Source of the DNA: Aurantiochytrium sp. KH105
Taxonomy: Eukaryota; Sar; Bigyra; Thraustochytrida; Thraustochytriidae
Direction: 5' to 3'
Assembly: GCA_003116975.1 (NCBI GenBank)
Contig: BGKB01000019.1
Coordinates: 582,843 to 646,842, forward strand
DNA length: 64,000 nucleotides
The notes beneath the pieces were generated by a model, which saw only the letters and a program-made list of their open reading frames with translations, did no database searches and was not told the origin of the DNA. Positions 1 through 10,593 of this stretch are shown piece after piece; the stretch's first letter is position 1; the number at the start of each line of letters is the position of its first letter. Made by a program: the position numbers and the translations under genes.

Positions 1-394
1 CTCATTGTCCCGTAGGACCCGAGTGGCCCTCGCGCGCAGTGCAGACAGCGTTCGTGCGAGTGCGGAGATGGGCAGCGCAGCCTATACTTGATTGCATGAC
101 TCGGAGTGTGGTGAGTTCTTTCTTCGAAGTTGGCAGCGGAAAACCTCGACTCGGAGAAGAGCGACTGCAGTTGGCGAGTCAGGGCCGCGCGGAAAGACGC
201 GTCAAGGAGGTAACCTCCCATACACTGGCAGAATAGGACTCGCGCTCGCACCAAAATCACTTGCTCGCTCGTGAACCGTGTGTCCGGGCCGTCTCCGACA
301 GGGCGTCGGAGATCACCTGCAAGCAAGGCTGACCCCAACACGCGCGTGCGCGTGCGTGCTTTGGTGACAGGCATTGAGAGACGCGTGAGCGAGG
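1..394. other. 5' flank of the first ankyrin gene
   Basis: Non-coding sequence before the start codon of the ankyrin gene. Only short overlapping ORFs without recognisable domains are present. It presumably holds the promoter and 5' UTR; no TATA box or other clear motif was seen. Confidence 0.5.
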
Positions 395-2890
395 ATGACA
401 ACGCTGCCATCCTTACAGGGAGGCGCAAGCGTAGGAGCTGCAAGCTCTTCACATGACGTGTTTGCGAGGGGTGAGGATGAGGACGCAGAGACCGCGAGCG
501 ACCTCCGTGCCGTCCTGCTAAGCTGCATTCGAGAGGGCAACGGGGAACAAGCCCTCGCAATTGCACAGTCCGGCAAGGTGCTGCCGCAAAAGCACGCGCG
601 CGTCAAGCCTGGGCAAGCCGGAATCGACTTTCCTCTCGAGGTCGCTGCTGCGTTTGGAAATCAACAAGTCGTGGCTGCCCTTCTCGAGAAGGGCTTTGCG
701 GCAGAGCACACCAAAAGTCTTATTAAAGCTGGTGCCTCCGAGGCTACGACTTCAGCTGATGACCCTTCGAGCAGCAGCGGCAGCGGCGGCGGCGGCCAAT
801 CAGTGGCAAATGACAACGATTCGCGCCTTGGCGGGAGTCCCTCTTCACATTCGATATCGCACAACCACATAGCCACGGCTTCCTCGTCTGCTCTGGGCGC
901 AGCAATGTCGTCATCGACATCATCAAACCGATTTCAGCCTACACGACCTCGATCCATGAGCCGCAAGTCTGTGCAGAGTAGCAGCAGCTACAGTAGCGGC
1001 AAGTCGAGAGGACGGATTTCGCGGGGTATTGGGAGCCAAGGCAACCTTCACAACGGGTTTAGCGGAGGCAGCGGCAACAATCAAAGCGGCCGCGTCTCAA
1101 ATGCAGATGCTCCACGCCATGTGCACTTCTTTCGCACGCAGCCTCGAAGTCGGCCAAAGCCGGGCATCTACAGTCCGCTGCACTGGGCGTGCTACAAGGG
1201 ACATCTCGGCATCGTCTGCCTGCTACTTCGATACGGCTTTGACCCGTCAAGTGTGGACACCGATGGCAACACTGCATTGCATCTCGCTGCCACGGCGTGC
1301 AGCGAAACGTCTGATAAGGACTGTCAGCACGCCGTTATTATCGAGGTTTTACTCAGCGAGAACGTCGACATTTTTGCGCGCAACATGTTTGGCAACCGTG
1401 CGCTGCAGCTTGCAGCAGACGCTCGCGCCAAGCTTCTGCTACAGCGCGCCGAGCAGGATGATCGTACTCGCAGCGGCCTTTTGTCTTTGTCGCGCATCAT
1501 TCAGGCCGAAGAGACGTTGTCCAAATTGCTCAATTCCATCTTTCGAGACAATGCGCACGAGGAGGAAAATGCTGAGAATGGTCACGACATCTTTGCGACG
1601 CGCGTTTCGTCCGATCGAGCCGACGCTGCAGCGCCCTCTTCATCTGTGGCAATGGCCCCCTTACTTGGTCGTATTCCTGCGGACGACGTTGTCGAGCAGA
1701 CCCCAGAGGAAGCTCGCGCCAAATTGGAGATGCAGCGCGCCGCGCAGATTAAAGCGAGCCGCACCGACGCGCTAACGGTTCTCACCATCTCTTTGCGACG
1801 GCGAATCCATGATCTTGCCAAGGCTGTGGACGTGGCCATCGCCTGCAAAGTCAACAAGAATCTCCTTGCTCTCGGTAAGCGCACCTTGCGTGAGCTGACA
1901 CATCGGCAACACTGCGAAACGGCTTCGCTCAAGATGCTAGGCGACCTCGTCGATGAATCAAACGTTGTCTATCTGCGGACGTACGCGGGCATTTTGCGCA
2001 AAGCGCGCGAGGTCAACGTAGCTCGGCATGTCTTTCTGCGCACATCTCGCGTTTACCTTTATATGGAGTCCAAAATGCGTCTGCAGACCCTCTATACTAG
2101 CCTCATTGCTCGCGAAATGGCTTCCGAGGAAATCCCCGTGGATCTTGTGTGGGAGCTCAACGCAAGCCTGCAGGCTTTTGTACAGCGGCGAATTTATTTT
2201 GGCGCAAGGAAGCCCAGCAACCTTTTGCAAGACCCAAGCGAAATGGCGCACGCTGCACTAAGCGGGGACGGACTCCCCGTTTCGAGGAGCGATCCTAGCA
2301 CAGCGTCAGGCAAGAAGGGTCGCGGAGCCAATGGCGGTGGCGGAAAGCGAGGTAAAAAGGGAAATGGGGGGCGAAAGGGTAAAAAGGCAGACGCTTCCGA
2401 TCTTGCAGATGGAGAGCAAAAGTCGGCAGAGGAGTTGGCTGCCGAGGCCGAGGCCGCAGCGGCTCGAGCAGAAGCTGCACGTGCAGAGGCACTTTTCAAC
2501 GAGGACCCGGACGATTTTCTCATGCGCACGGCTGGTGCTCTTCTCCTTCGCTTGCGAATTGAAGTGGAATTTACTGAACTGTCAACCAAGACATTTGCCA
2601 AATCCGACTGGCCTGATTCTGCGGCTCACATTGCTGCTCTCGAAGGTGCTCTGCATCGCCTAGATGAGCTCGCCCTTCAATGCGAAGCCCTCACGCGGGT
2701 CGATTGCGGCGCGACTGTGAGCGAGGACATACTGTTGGCTGGCCTCGCGCGTTCGCGACAGCTACAGCGCGATCTCAAAACTGCCAAGCGTAATCTTGCT
2801 GACAAGGAAGCCCAAACTGAAGCCGGCGAAGACGACCTTGCGCCGAAAGCGAGCAAGGGCAAAAAGCGCGGCGGCAAGGGTAAGAACTAG
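395..2890 (+). CDS. Ankyrin-repeat protein with basic Lys/Gly-rich segments
   Basis: Uninterrupted 831-codon ORF. Residues 30-110 look like a degenerate helical repeat pair (LEVAAAFGNQQVVAALLEKG). Residues 120-250 are Ser/Gly/Asn-rich and probably disordered. Residues 257-345 contain two to three ankyrin repeats (SPLHWACYKGHLGIVCLLL and GNTALHLAATA are typical). The middle third is helical with no recognised family. Near residues 630-670 and at the C-terminus lie Lys/Gly-rich tracts (ending GKKRGGKGKN) that could bind nucleic acid or act as a nuclear signal. No signal peptide or membrane segment is visible. Ankyrin repeats mediate protein binding; the partner is unknown. The gene ends tail to tail with the LRRC56-like gene. 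The reading frame is secure; the function is not. Confidence 0.85.
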   Translation: MTTLPSLQGGASVGAASSSHDVFARGEDEDAETASDLRAVLLSCIREGNGEQALAIAQSGKVLPQKHARVKPGQAGIDFPLEVAAAFGNQQVVAALLEKGFAAEHTKSLIKAGASEATTSADDPSSSSGSGGGGQSVANDNDSRLGGSPSSHSISHNHIATASSSALGAAMSSSTSSNRFQPTRPRSMSRKSVQSSSSYSSGKSRGRISRGIGSQGNLHNGFSGGSGNNQSGRVSNADAPRHVHFFRTQPRSRPKPGIYSPLHWACYKGHLGIVCLLLRYGFDPSSVDTDGNTALHLAATACSETSDKDCQHAVIIEVLLSENVDIFARNMFGNRALQLAADARAKLLLQRAEQDDRTRSGLLSLSRIIQAEETLSKLLNSIFRDNAHEEENAENGHDIFATRVSSDRADAAAPSSSVAMAPLLGRIPADDVVEQTPEEARAKLEMQRAAQIKASRTDALTVLTISLRRRIHDLAKAVDVAIACKVNKNLLALGKRTLRELTHRQHCETASLKMLGDLVDESNVVYLRTYAGILRKAREVNVARHVFLRTSRVYLYMESKMRLQTLYTSLIAREMASEEIPVDLVWELNASLQAFVQRRIYFGARKPSNLLQDPSEMAHAALSGDGLPVSRSDPSTASGKKGRGANGGGGKRGKKGNGGRKGKKADASDLADGEQKSAEELAAEAEAAAARAEAARAEALFNEDPDDFLMRTAGALLLRLRIEVEFTELSTKTFAKSDWPDSAAHIAALEGALHRLDELALQCEALTRVDCGATVSEDILLAGLARSRQLQRDLKTAKRNLADKEAQTEAGEDDLAPKASKGKKRGGKGKN

Positions 2891-3324
2891 AGAATCAAAT
2901 GATCGGAGCCTTTATAGAGAATCGGTCAAGGCTTTTCTTCTTCTTCTTCTTCTTCTTCTTCTTCTTCTTCTTCTTCTTCTTCTTCTTCTTCTGAGCGTGC
3001 ATGCAATATTTTTGAGCCACACGTTGCTTGTCTCCTTTCAGGCGACCCCTCTAATGGAAAAGAAATTCGTTGCGCAGAAACCATCACTTGGCGAAGCCCG
3101 ACAGACAAATCAAAATTTTAGGCTATCCTGAGTGGTCAGTCGATAGAGACTGCAGCGTATGCCAATCTTGTGCCCGACATAAGACTATCTTTCAAAAAAA
3201 TTCTTCGAAACGATTGCAGGACTCCATAGTTACGTTGTTGCGTAGTCAAGAGGTCACCAAAGTTCACGAAAGTGCGATTTGTCACAGGTGGTATAGTATA
3301 CCTAGTCCCTTTGGTGCTGAGTGC
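2891..3324. other. Convergent spacer with TTC microsatellite
   Basis: A 434-base spacer between the 3' ends of two converging genes. Apart from the TTC tract there is nothing recognisable; it must carry both 3' UTRs. Confidence 0.6.
2935..2991. repeat. (TTC)19 microsatellite
   Basis: Nineteen uninterrupted TTC units lie about 45 bases after the ankyrin stop codon, probably within its 3' UTR. The purity suggests a length-variable locus. Confidence 0.95.
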
Positions 3325-5055
3325 TTAGCGCACCTTTTCCTCCTCCATGCCAAGGGGAGACGCGCAGTCAGATAGAAAGTCCGCATGGTCATACAGCTCG
3401 TCGAACTTGTTCATGTCTTGGTTAACGCTGCAGCTTGTCCCAGGGCTCACGATAGAAGAAGCTGACGCCTGACGTTTCTTTGGTGGGTGTGGTCGCGTTG
3501 CGTAGGTGCGTGTGTGTGACAAAGACGGTTTGGCGCTTGGTTTGCGCCGCACAAAGCGAGAGCGCGGAGACTCCGTGTTATTGTTGTTATTGTTGTTGTT
3601 GTTGTTGTTGCTGCTGCTGCTGCTGCTACTGCTACTACTGCTGGTGAGTGAAGCCGACCGAGCAACTGCGGAGGCAGCAGCGCCTGAACCTGCGAAAGCC
3701 GGTGGCACATCGAGCTGTAACTCGCGGAGATCTCGCTCCAAGTCGTCACTAAGCGCCAAGAGCTCGCTGAGCTTGCTGTCGGAGAGAAGAAGGTCCTCCA
3801 CGTCGGCACGGCTTCCAAAGCGTGGCGTGAGATCGTCTTCTGGATTAACCAAGCCCCAATCCTCGCTGGCCAGCGAGGCGGCAACCTGTTTGAGGCGCTG
3901 TTGGTTCGTCTCGAGCTGCGAAGCCTTTTTCCGACGTCGCATCGAAGCAGCAAGATTGCCAGCAAAGACCACATTTGAGCCATGCGTAAGCGCCGAGGCG
4001 CTCTCATTAGAACTGGCGTCCGCAGCATTTTGGGTCTCCCCGCGCGTTTTGTCTGCAGAGCGGTCAGAAAGAGAATTTGCGCCAAAGGATCCTTGTTCCA
4101 ACGGACTCGCAAATCCCCCGCGCGTGGAACCTGAGCGTCCTCGTGGCGTGCTTGGTCGTGCTCGAATCATTTCGAGCTCGTCATTCGCGCCATGACAGGC
4201 GTTTGCCCAGCGCGCTCCCTGTGAATCCATTGTCTCGCAGCCTTGCTCGTGATCCTCCCAGGAAGCATGAATGCGCGTCGGAAGGCTCTCCAAAAATGCC
4301 GCGATCTCGTCCATCGTGGTATCACTGATGGGCTCGCGGTCGTGCATTTCAACCGGCGTTTCGTCAAGGTGTTCAATTCCAGGCACGAGCTGCACAATAA
4401 CACGCCTATAGAGTTCAACGTTTGCAATCGGATTCTCTTGGAGAAACAGGTGACTTAATTCGGGACACGTGCCAAGCTGGTCCACTTCGTTGAGGTCACC
4501 AATGAGATTAGCGCGGGCATCTAAAACCCTGAGCTGCTCATGCATGGCCAAAGGCGTGAGGCAACGGACGTAGTTGCCAGGAATATGAAGCTCCTGGAGC
4601 GCGTCGAGCGCAGAGATGCCGTCCAAGTCACGAACTTGGCTCGCCGCCAAATTCAATACGCGAAGATGCCGAAGACTCGTGCCAAAGTCTCGAAAGCTCG
4701 CAAGAACACTGCGATCGAGAGTCAAGGTGCGAAGGTTAGGCAAAAAGTATCCGATTTGAGCAATCGCTTGGTCTGTGGTGTCAACGCGGAGGGCTAGTGA
4801 GGTCACGGACTCTAGGTCATCACTCTTGGCGATTTCACGAAGTTTGGTGTCCGTGAGCATGTCAATTTCCATAAATTCGCGTTCGATCTCCTCTGCACAG
4901 AGGGCACGTTTGCAGCCTGTCTCGTCCGCTGTAGCACCTGTTTCTTTGCGTGCTGCAGGTGATGGACGAATCATGAAGGACGATGACGCCCGTGCGAGGT
5001 GAATTCTCCGCGCAGACCCACTCTTGGGCGCTGTGGCACCCGAGGTTTGGAGCAT
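3325..5055 (-). CDS. LRRC56-like leucine-rich repeat protein (ODA8 type)
   Basis: 576 residues. After an N-terminal region (to about 70), leucine-rich repeats of the SDS22-like type span roughly residues 80-235. The order of motifs (LPNLRTLTLDRSVLASFRD, GTSLRHLRVLNLA, LDGISALDALQELHIPGNYV) and the cap ending in LVPGIEHLDE match LRRC56, known in Chlamydomonas as ODA8, which is needed for assembly or intraflagellar transport of outer-arm dynein. The C-terminal half is low complexity, with a run of about 12 Ser followed by 11 Asn near residue 475. If correct, the organism builds motile cilia at some stage. The start used is the first Met; a later one such as FMIRPS is possible. Identity is from recognised motif order, not a search. 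Confidence 0.78.
   Translation of the reverse strand: MLQTSGATAPKSGSARRIHLARASSSFMIRPSPAARKETGATADETGCKRALCAEEIEREFMEIDMLTDTKLREIAKSDDLESVTSLALRVDTTDQAIAQIGYFLPNLRTLTLDRSVLASFRDFGTSLRHLRVLNLAASQVRDLDGISALDALQELHIPGNYVRCLTPLAMHEQLRVLDARANLIGDLNEVDQLGTCPELSHLFLQENPIANVELYRRVIVQLVPGIEHLDETPVEMHDREPISDTTMDEIAAFLESLPTRIHASWEDHEQGCETMDSQGARWANACHGANDELEMIRARPSTPRGRSGSTRGGFASPLEQGSFGANSLSDRSADKTRGETQNAADASSNESASALTHGSNVVFAGNLAASMRRRKKASQLETNQQRLKQVAASLASEDWGLVNPEDDLTPRFGSRADVEDLLLSDSKLSELLALSDDLERDLRELQLDVPPAFAGSGAAASAVARSASLTSSSSSSSSSSSNNNNNNNNNNNTESPRSRFVRRKPSAKPSLSHTRTYATRPHPPKKRQASASSIVSPGTSCSVNQDMNKFDELYDHADFLSDCASPLGMEEEKVR
3578..3643. repeat. Coding GTT/GCT trinucleotide tract (poly-Asn/poly-Ser)
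   Basis: Two adjoining trinucleotide runs inside the LRRC56-like gene encode, on the minus strand, poly-Ser then poly-Asn. This is coding microsatellite expansion in a disordered tail. Confidence 0.9.
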
Positions 5056-5528
5056 CTTCTTCGCAATTGGTCGGTCAAACAGCTCAGCTCAGCTCAGCTC
5101 TGGATTCTCTGCACAGCGCGACCTACGCGCAGCGCCAAGAGGGGGGGCAGCGCGCCCGCGTCCTCTATCGCCTGTCTCGTGCGTCTGCGGCGACAAAGTA
5201 AAGGTCTCCACACCGCATCGCTCTAAGAGAGGGAGGGAGAGCCCCTCCCTCTTTCATATAGCCGTTGATAAGGGTACACACCCCCAATAAAAAAAAGAAT
5301 GACTAGGCCTAGAGGTCGATTTCTTTGTACGTGCTGACTGACTGACGCTTCAATCTGCGACAACGTTGGCCGGCTATGGGACTGCAGTTGCTTCTTGCAC
5401 GTGCGGATTGATGCGACGAAAAATTGCAGCGCACAGAGAGAAGTGAACAACGAAAGAGTGAGGAAGTTCTTCCGTCCTCTTCCCCTTGCCCCGCACGAAA
5501 CAAGAGGCCCTGTCAGCGGACTTTTCTG
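5056..5528. other. Spacer upstream of the LRRC56-like gene
   Basis: This 473-base stretch holds the promoter of the LRRC56-like gene and the 3' UTR of the sterol reductase (both minus). A short AGCTC pentamer repeat lies near 5083-5100. No gene is visible. Confidence 0.5.
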
Positions 5529-6728
5529 CTAGTAAAGTCCAGGAACGATGCGAAAAGGGACACGACGCTTGTACGCTTGCCAGGGTGACCCATATTTGGC
5601 GGCGCAAATAGCTTCGTCATCGAGCTGACGAGGAATAAAGAGCGCCACGTAATACAAAGGATAGAGAAAAGGAAGAAGAGAACCGCTCACAAGGAAGCCT
5701 GGCAAACTCAGAGCGACGGACTGCAGAATCTCGCCAAGATAATTGACGTGACGCGAAAGACCCCAAAAGCCAGAGCAAAGAATCCGAGAGTCGGGCACTG
5801 TCTGCTGTCGCACCAGACCTCTGAAGCAGGTCGTCGATGTTGGGTTCTGCTTGAAAAAGAATTTTTGCATGTTAGCGCCACGCGTCAGCACCCAACCAAT
5901 GTAAAAAAGGCAGAGTATAGACAGTACCGCTCCTGGCGATAGGTCAGCACGCTCTGGAGCCGCGACGACTGCCCAAATTCCAACGCAATAAAAATTTGCA
6001 TAAAAGCAAAGACATCCCCAGGTGAGTTTGAAGCCAACCTTTTCGCAGAAAAGATCATATGTGTAAAGATGAATCTCCTCAAAGAACATGTACTCGCAGA
6101 GAAACCAGCCCATCATGACAACGTAGGCGATCATGGCATTCGAGAGACCGTGACGAGGGCTCTGCGCGCGTTGCTGGGCTGCAGCTGAGCATACATTGAG
6201 TGCAAGCATGCAGGCCCCAGCCAAGTACAAGAACATTTTGATGTCAAATTGGTTTCCGAGGCGCGGATTGAATTCGAGGCCAAGGTAAAACCTGGTGGCA
6301 AAGCGTCGTCGGCGTGCAGCATCTAGCTCGGCTTGCGAGGGTTTCGGTGGCTCGGGACGATCATGGGTCGCACAGCGGGCATACTCTTCTTCATGCTTCA
6401 GGCCCATTACATACATTGCCAAGGAGGCGCACAAGCCGACAATGTTGGCCGCAAGCGCATGGTCCCAGGCGCGCTCTGCCATGAATTCGGGGCGAATCAG
6501 ACCGGTGCTGCACACGCTGGCCCAGCCAACAAGGGTCACGAGCAGAACACGCAAGCCATTAAGTCTGTACGTAAGCGGCTTGCCGCGCCGATCGCAAGCA
6601 TAGCCCTGAACCCTTCGAGCTGGCAACAACACGTGCAACACGGCACAGACCGAGTAGACGCCCGCGACAGAGACAAGGCTCTCCACCGAGGGAAGAAGTA
6701 CCACCATCGAAGATCCCTGGCCCTCCAA
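5529..6728 (-). CDS. Sterol reductase, ERG4/ERG24 family (C14/C7 type)
   Basis: 399-residue polytopic membrane protein. Hallmarks of the NADPH-dependent sterol reductase family (ERG24, LBR, TM7SF2, DHCR7, ERG4) are in order: LTRGANMQKFFFKQNP, then LCSGFWGLSRHVNYLGEIL and a C-terminal AAKYGSPWQAYKRRVPFRI ending in IVPGLY. The SGFWG.SRHVNYLG and QNP segments are nearer to delta-14 (ERG24/LBR) and delta-7 (DHCR7) reductases than to ERG4. It should act in the ER membrane on a sterol double bond. The usual HRxxRDE element near the end reads PRQLDDE here, an oddity in an otherwise conserved segment. There is no Tudor domain as in LBR. The substrate cannot be fixed from sequence alone. Confidence 0.85.
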   Translation of the reverse strand: MEGQGSSMVVLLPSVESLVSVAGVYSVCAVLHVLLPARRVQGYACDRRGKPLTYRLNGLRVLLVTLVGWASVCSTGLIRPEFMAERAWDHALAANIVGLCASLAMYVMGLKHEEEYARCATHDRPEPPKPSQAELDAARRRRFATRFYLGLEFNPRLGNQFDIKMFLYLAGACMLALNVCSAAAQQRAQSPRHGLSNAMIAYVVMMGWFLCEYMFFEEIHLYTYDLFCEKVGFKLTWGCLCFYANFYCVGIWAVVAAPERADLSPGAVLSILCLFYIGWVLTRGANMQKFFFKQNPTSTTCFRGLVRQQTVPDSRILCSGFWGLSRHVNYLGEILQSVALSLPGFLVSGSLLPFLYPLYYVALFIPRQLDDEAICAAKYGSPWQAYKRRVPFRIVPGLY

Positions 6729-7382
6729 GCCCTGCTTTACCCCACGTTCTCAGCGCGATAACACAGCACGAACGCGCGAGAGGGCAGACGGAGCTAACCA
6801 AAGCACGCGCGCGTCCGTGCCCTCGAGTCTGTCTGTTTATGCTCCTGCTCTGACGGACTTGCTCCCTTGTTTGCAGGTGAGCGAACTCTTTTCCCCTTCT
6901 TTTTCCCGTGCTCCAGAACTCACTCCCAAGCACAACACCTCGCACAACTTTGTGACAACGCTGGCTGAGGACCCTTGCAAGTTGAGGGCGAAAGAAACGT
7001 TCATGGGTTTCATGCTTGCACGAGAAAGGGCGAAAGAAATGTTCATGGGTTTCATGATTACACGAGAGGCGTCCAGGACGCAAGGAGGTAGGGCAAATGT
7101 GCAAAGGCGTAAATGAAAGGGAAAAGCTGAGAATAAAAGAACGTGTGTGAAGAATACAAACAAGAAGCCACAATAATGACCCATCTTCCCTCCCTCCCTC
7201 CCAAATTTGCCTCTTTCCTGATTGCTGTATGTTTGGTTCAACTTGTGAAGAGAAAGGTTCGTTTTGCGTTTTCTGTTTTTTGGTATTTTTGTGAAAAGCT
7301 TCATTTTCCTCTCCCAGATGCTAGGAAGCTTTGATCTTTGTGATTTGCAAGGATGACGCATTGTGCGAGGCGCCTCGCCTGG
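6729..7382. other. Spacer upstream of the sterol reductase
   Basis: This stretch lies between two minus-strand genes. It holds the 42-base tandem duplication annotated separately and a CCCT-type pyrimidine run near 7190-7203. No coding region is supported. Confidence 0.5.
6986..7069. repeat. 42-base tandem duplication
   Basis: Two head-to-tail copies (6986-7027 and 7028-7069) differ at only a few bases. Each begins GGGCGAAAGAAA and contains TTCATGGGTTTCATG. They lie about 260-340 bases upstream of the sterol reductase start. Confidence 0.85.
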
Positions 7383-7943
7383 TTACCAAACTGATTGTTC
7401 CTGCGTGATGCGATACAGAAGATAGAGCGTGGTAGCCGCGAGAAGATTACTGCAGTAAACAAGGAAAAGACCGCCGCCACTGAGCTCATCAACGCGGTAA
7501 AGTACAGTCGGGAACGCGAAAATTGTGAGCGCCATGCCAGACTCGAGAAAGTCGCCGAGGCCACCAACGAGACCCGTTGACTCGTGCGAGCCAAACATCA
7601 TGGGCAGCACCAGGAGGACGATGAAGAATACTGTTTTCCAGCAAATTCGTGACCCGTTTAAGTTAGTTCATCTTACCAATCCGCTCACGCGTGTACTTGG
7701 GTGCAGTGCCCGCCGCTCCTAGTGCCTCTCTGCTCAACAAAGAAGGCCCCGCAAGGCTGAGCAAGGTGCTGCCCCCTGCAGCAGCAGCAGCAGCAATAGC
7801 AGTCCCAGACGGGCATCTCGTGTATCCTATCTTGTCCACGTACCATTGAAGAGCGGCCACCAAGCGCCACCAAGGCCGCATCCAAGGAGGAGGAAGGTAA
7901 GGCTGGCTACCCCGAGCCCGCCCGCGGTGAGTGTCGCCTGCAT
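7383..7943 (-). CDS. Small four-span membrane protein, three exons
   Basis: No single ORF covers this gene; it is resolved by splicing. Exons on the minus strand are 7943-7844, 7775-7677 and 7630-7383. Intron 1 (7843-7776) runs GTACGT to CTGCAG. Intron 2 (7676-7631) is only 46 bases, with GTAAGA, a CTAAC branch-site match and AACAG. Both introns are phase 1 and the joined frame is open for 148 codons. The product starts MQATLTAGGLG, has a likely first membrane span ending AWWPLFN, a second at VFFIVLLVLPMMFG, a third near MALTIFAFPTVL and a fourth near LFLVYCSNLLAATTLYLL. Family not recognised. The phase agreement and hydrophobic pattern make the model credible; transcript data would settle it. 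Confidence 0.7.
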
Positions 7944-8098
7944 CTTCGGCGGCGCGGTCAAGGTCGCGTCCAGTCGAATCAAGTCTGTTGCGGCCGCTTC
8001 ACGCTCAATCGATCCGGCTCACCATCGCTCAGAATCAAGCCTGACAAATGAACCTAAAACTCACTCGTGTCGATACGTTAGCAGGCAGAAGGACCCAG

Positions 8099-8325
8099 AG
8101 TGCGTGCGCGCATGCGTCGCAGAGAAATTTATATCATGTCAACACATTCTTATCAAGCTATCTATCCGTATTTCTACAGCAACAACGAGGCGTCATTGGA
8201 GCGGGGAACTCACTGTCAGTGAACTCTGAATGCCTCGCTACTTGACACATTTGTCCAGCGTCGTTCCCTTCAGGAGCCGCAACCACGACGTTCTCGATGA
8301 CACTCTGGAGGAACTTGTGCCACCA
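8099..8325 (-). pseudogene. Decayed copy of the USP48-like gene's 3' end
   Basis: This segment is a diverged head-to-tail copy of 8326-8580, which contains the last codons and 3' flank of the USP48-like gene. Read on the minus strand, the copy begins RWHKFLQSVIENV, matching RWYELLQNATENDV of the real C-terminus. It then loses the frame relation and stop. Shared landmarks on the plus strand are GCGCRCATGCGTC, ATCATGTCAACAC, TTGGAGCGGG and CTTGACAC. It has no promoter or start and is best read as a tandem partial duplication that has decayed. Confidence 0.75.
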
Positions 8326-8451
8326 ACGTGCTTGCGCACATGCGTCAAAGAGGACGTCGCATCATGTCAACACCTTTTCATGCCTTTTAATATCAATCAA
8401 TCTGCCTATCCATCCACAACACCACCTACAACAAAAAAAGCAAAGAATTCA

Positions 8452-10562
8452 TCATACGTTGGAGCGGGATAACAGTGAACCCTGAAAGCCTCGCTCCTTG
8501 ACACGCTTGTCAGCGCCACTTCCTTCAGAGACTGCAAACACGTCGTTCTCGGTAGCATTCTGGAGGAGCTCGTACCATCGGGTAGGACCATCAAAGTCCG
8601 GATCGTCCGAAGAAGATTTTGTGATCTTGAGGCAAATTTCGTCATCAGCGTGAACTCCGGCCTGCTCCAGCGTGAGCGAGAGATCCTCGAGCCGCTTGCC
8701 ACGGTGATAGGTGTGCAGCCAATCGGGATCGATTTGGTCGAGCGTTGCCTGAAGGGATTCATGGTAATAGACTTGGACCAAGAGGTTGGCCAGAGTCATG
8801 GAGCTTGAAGCCGAGACAAAAACCTTTTTGGCAGAGTCGTTTGCTCGTTTGGAGCGCCGCACAGGGGCTGTGATCGACTTGTTTGATTTCGCTGGTTTTG
8901 CTTGAGGACCCGAAGCAGATGAAGACGAAGACGAAGACGAAGACGGGGCAAGTTCGGCAGTGATGGTTACCCCATCAGGCGTCTCCGCGACTTCGTCGTC
9001 TTCTTTACTGCTGTTCACTGGCGTTTGTCCGACGGACGGTACCGCGGCGGTTTCCGGCAAAAGCAAAATGCCGAGGCGGCGATCCTTGTAGACCGTAGCC
9101 TCATGTGCCGCGCGCTTGAGTCTTGCGTCCATGCACGATTCGCAAATCGCTGGTTCAAAACTGAAACTCTGCTTGCTCTCATCATCCTCAACGAAAAAGG
9201 TTTCCGTGCAAAAGCCTTCATGCAAAACGAGACGAAGAGCCGTCGCCGAGTCGTTGTCGCTACCATAATAAGTCAATAGGGCTTCCCACTCCGCCTCAGA
9301 CACGATTTCGACGAGATTGCTTGACACGCGTGGGACTTCCATTTCTTCCGGTGTCAGTGGCGACCTCGACGCATAAGTTCCATCACGGCGAAGCCAGTGC
9401 AAGAGACGAGGAGAGACGATCCGCTTGCCATGTTCGCAGGTGACTTCGGGCCCAGACATTGCATCTGCGAGGGGGCTGGCGTTCTGGTCATTGGCGCGGT
9501 TATTGACAAAGAGGCGCCATCTTACGAGCCAGCCTCGTGGAATCACAAAGTAGTCTCCCTTGGTCAGAACGCCTTTGGTCAGAGCCGGGCGCCCGGTTTG
9601 CGTGCGCTTTGCCAAGGCGCGCAAAGCTTTCGCACCGGGTCCATCCTTGAGCTGTGCGGTCTTGCGCGAAGCCAAATCGCTGGCCTGATCCTTGGAAGCA
9701 CGGACGCTCTCGCTACAGATCGCGCACGCAGCATGAGATCCAGCATACACTCGCGTGGAAGCCTTGCACCGGCCGCCCAACGCCTTGCATACAACAAAGT
9801 CCCAGTCCTCTGCAGACAACAGCTGTTTGTCCTTGTTGCCCAACGAGAGTTCCCCATGCTCGCAGGTGATGCTTGCATTGATATCTGTGGATGGTTCGTT
9901 ACCGCCAGTGCTCGAAAGCGCCTCGAGAACGGTTCGTGCTGCGCCCTTCTTCCGCCCCCCCTTTGCTGGGCCACGGCCTCTCCGGCCACGGTGCTGCGAA
10001 TCCTCGCCGTTGGCGCTCGAGCCTAATGTCCCTGTCGCTGCAGCAACCATTTCGTGCACTTCTGCGGCCTGATTCTGCTTCACCTTGTTGTAGTGCAGCC
10101 ACTCTGCTGCCCAGGCTTTGGCAATATAGTAGAACCCGCTGCGATCCCCACTCATGCGTGCTGATGAGATACGCGACGAACGCAGAATGTGGTCAATCCG
10201 TTCGCGCGCATCTCCTGTTTCTTGAATAAGCTCAACCCGCTTGCGTAGCTCCCCAAAGCAGGAGGCACATGCGAGATCTTGCTGCGAAGCCTCATCAACA
10301 ACATAAGGGAGGGCGCGTCGATTCTTAGCCTCGACACGACAAGCGGCTGCCATTTCATCCCATACCGCCGGCCGCACGCGCTTGAGGTGAGCTGCGCCGC
10401 TGGGACCGATTCGAGCGCGGCCGGCGGCCACATCGCTATGACAGCAAAGGTAAGGGGTCACATCTGGCGGGCTCGAAAAGACCACGTCCATGTCTGGAGG
10501 AGATTCCTTTTTGTCGCCAAGCGAATGGGCAGCTGCGGCGTCATTGACATCGTCCTTGCCCT

Positions 10563-10593
<31 letters not shown>

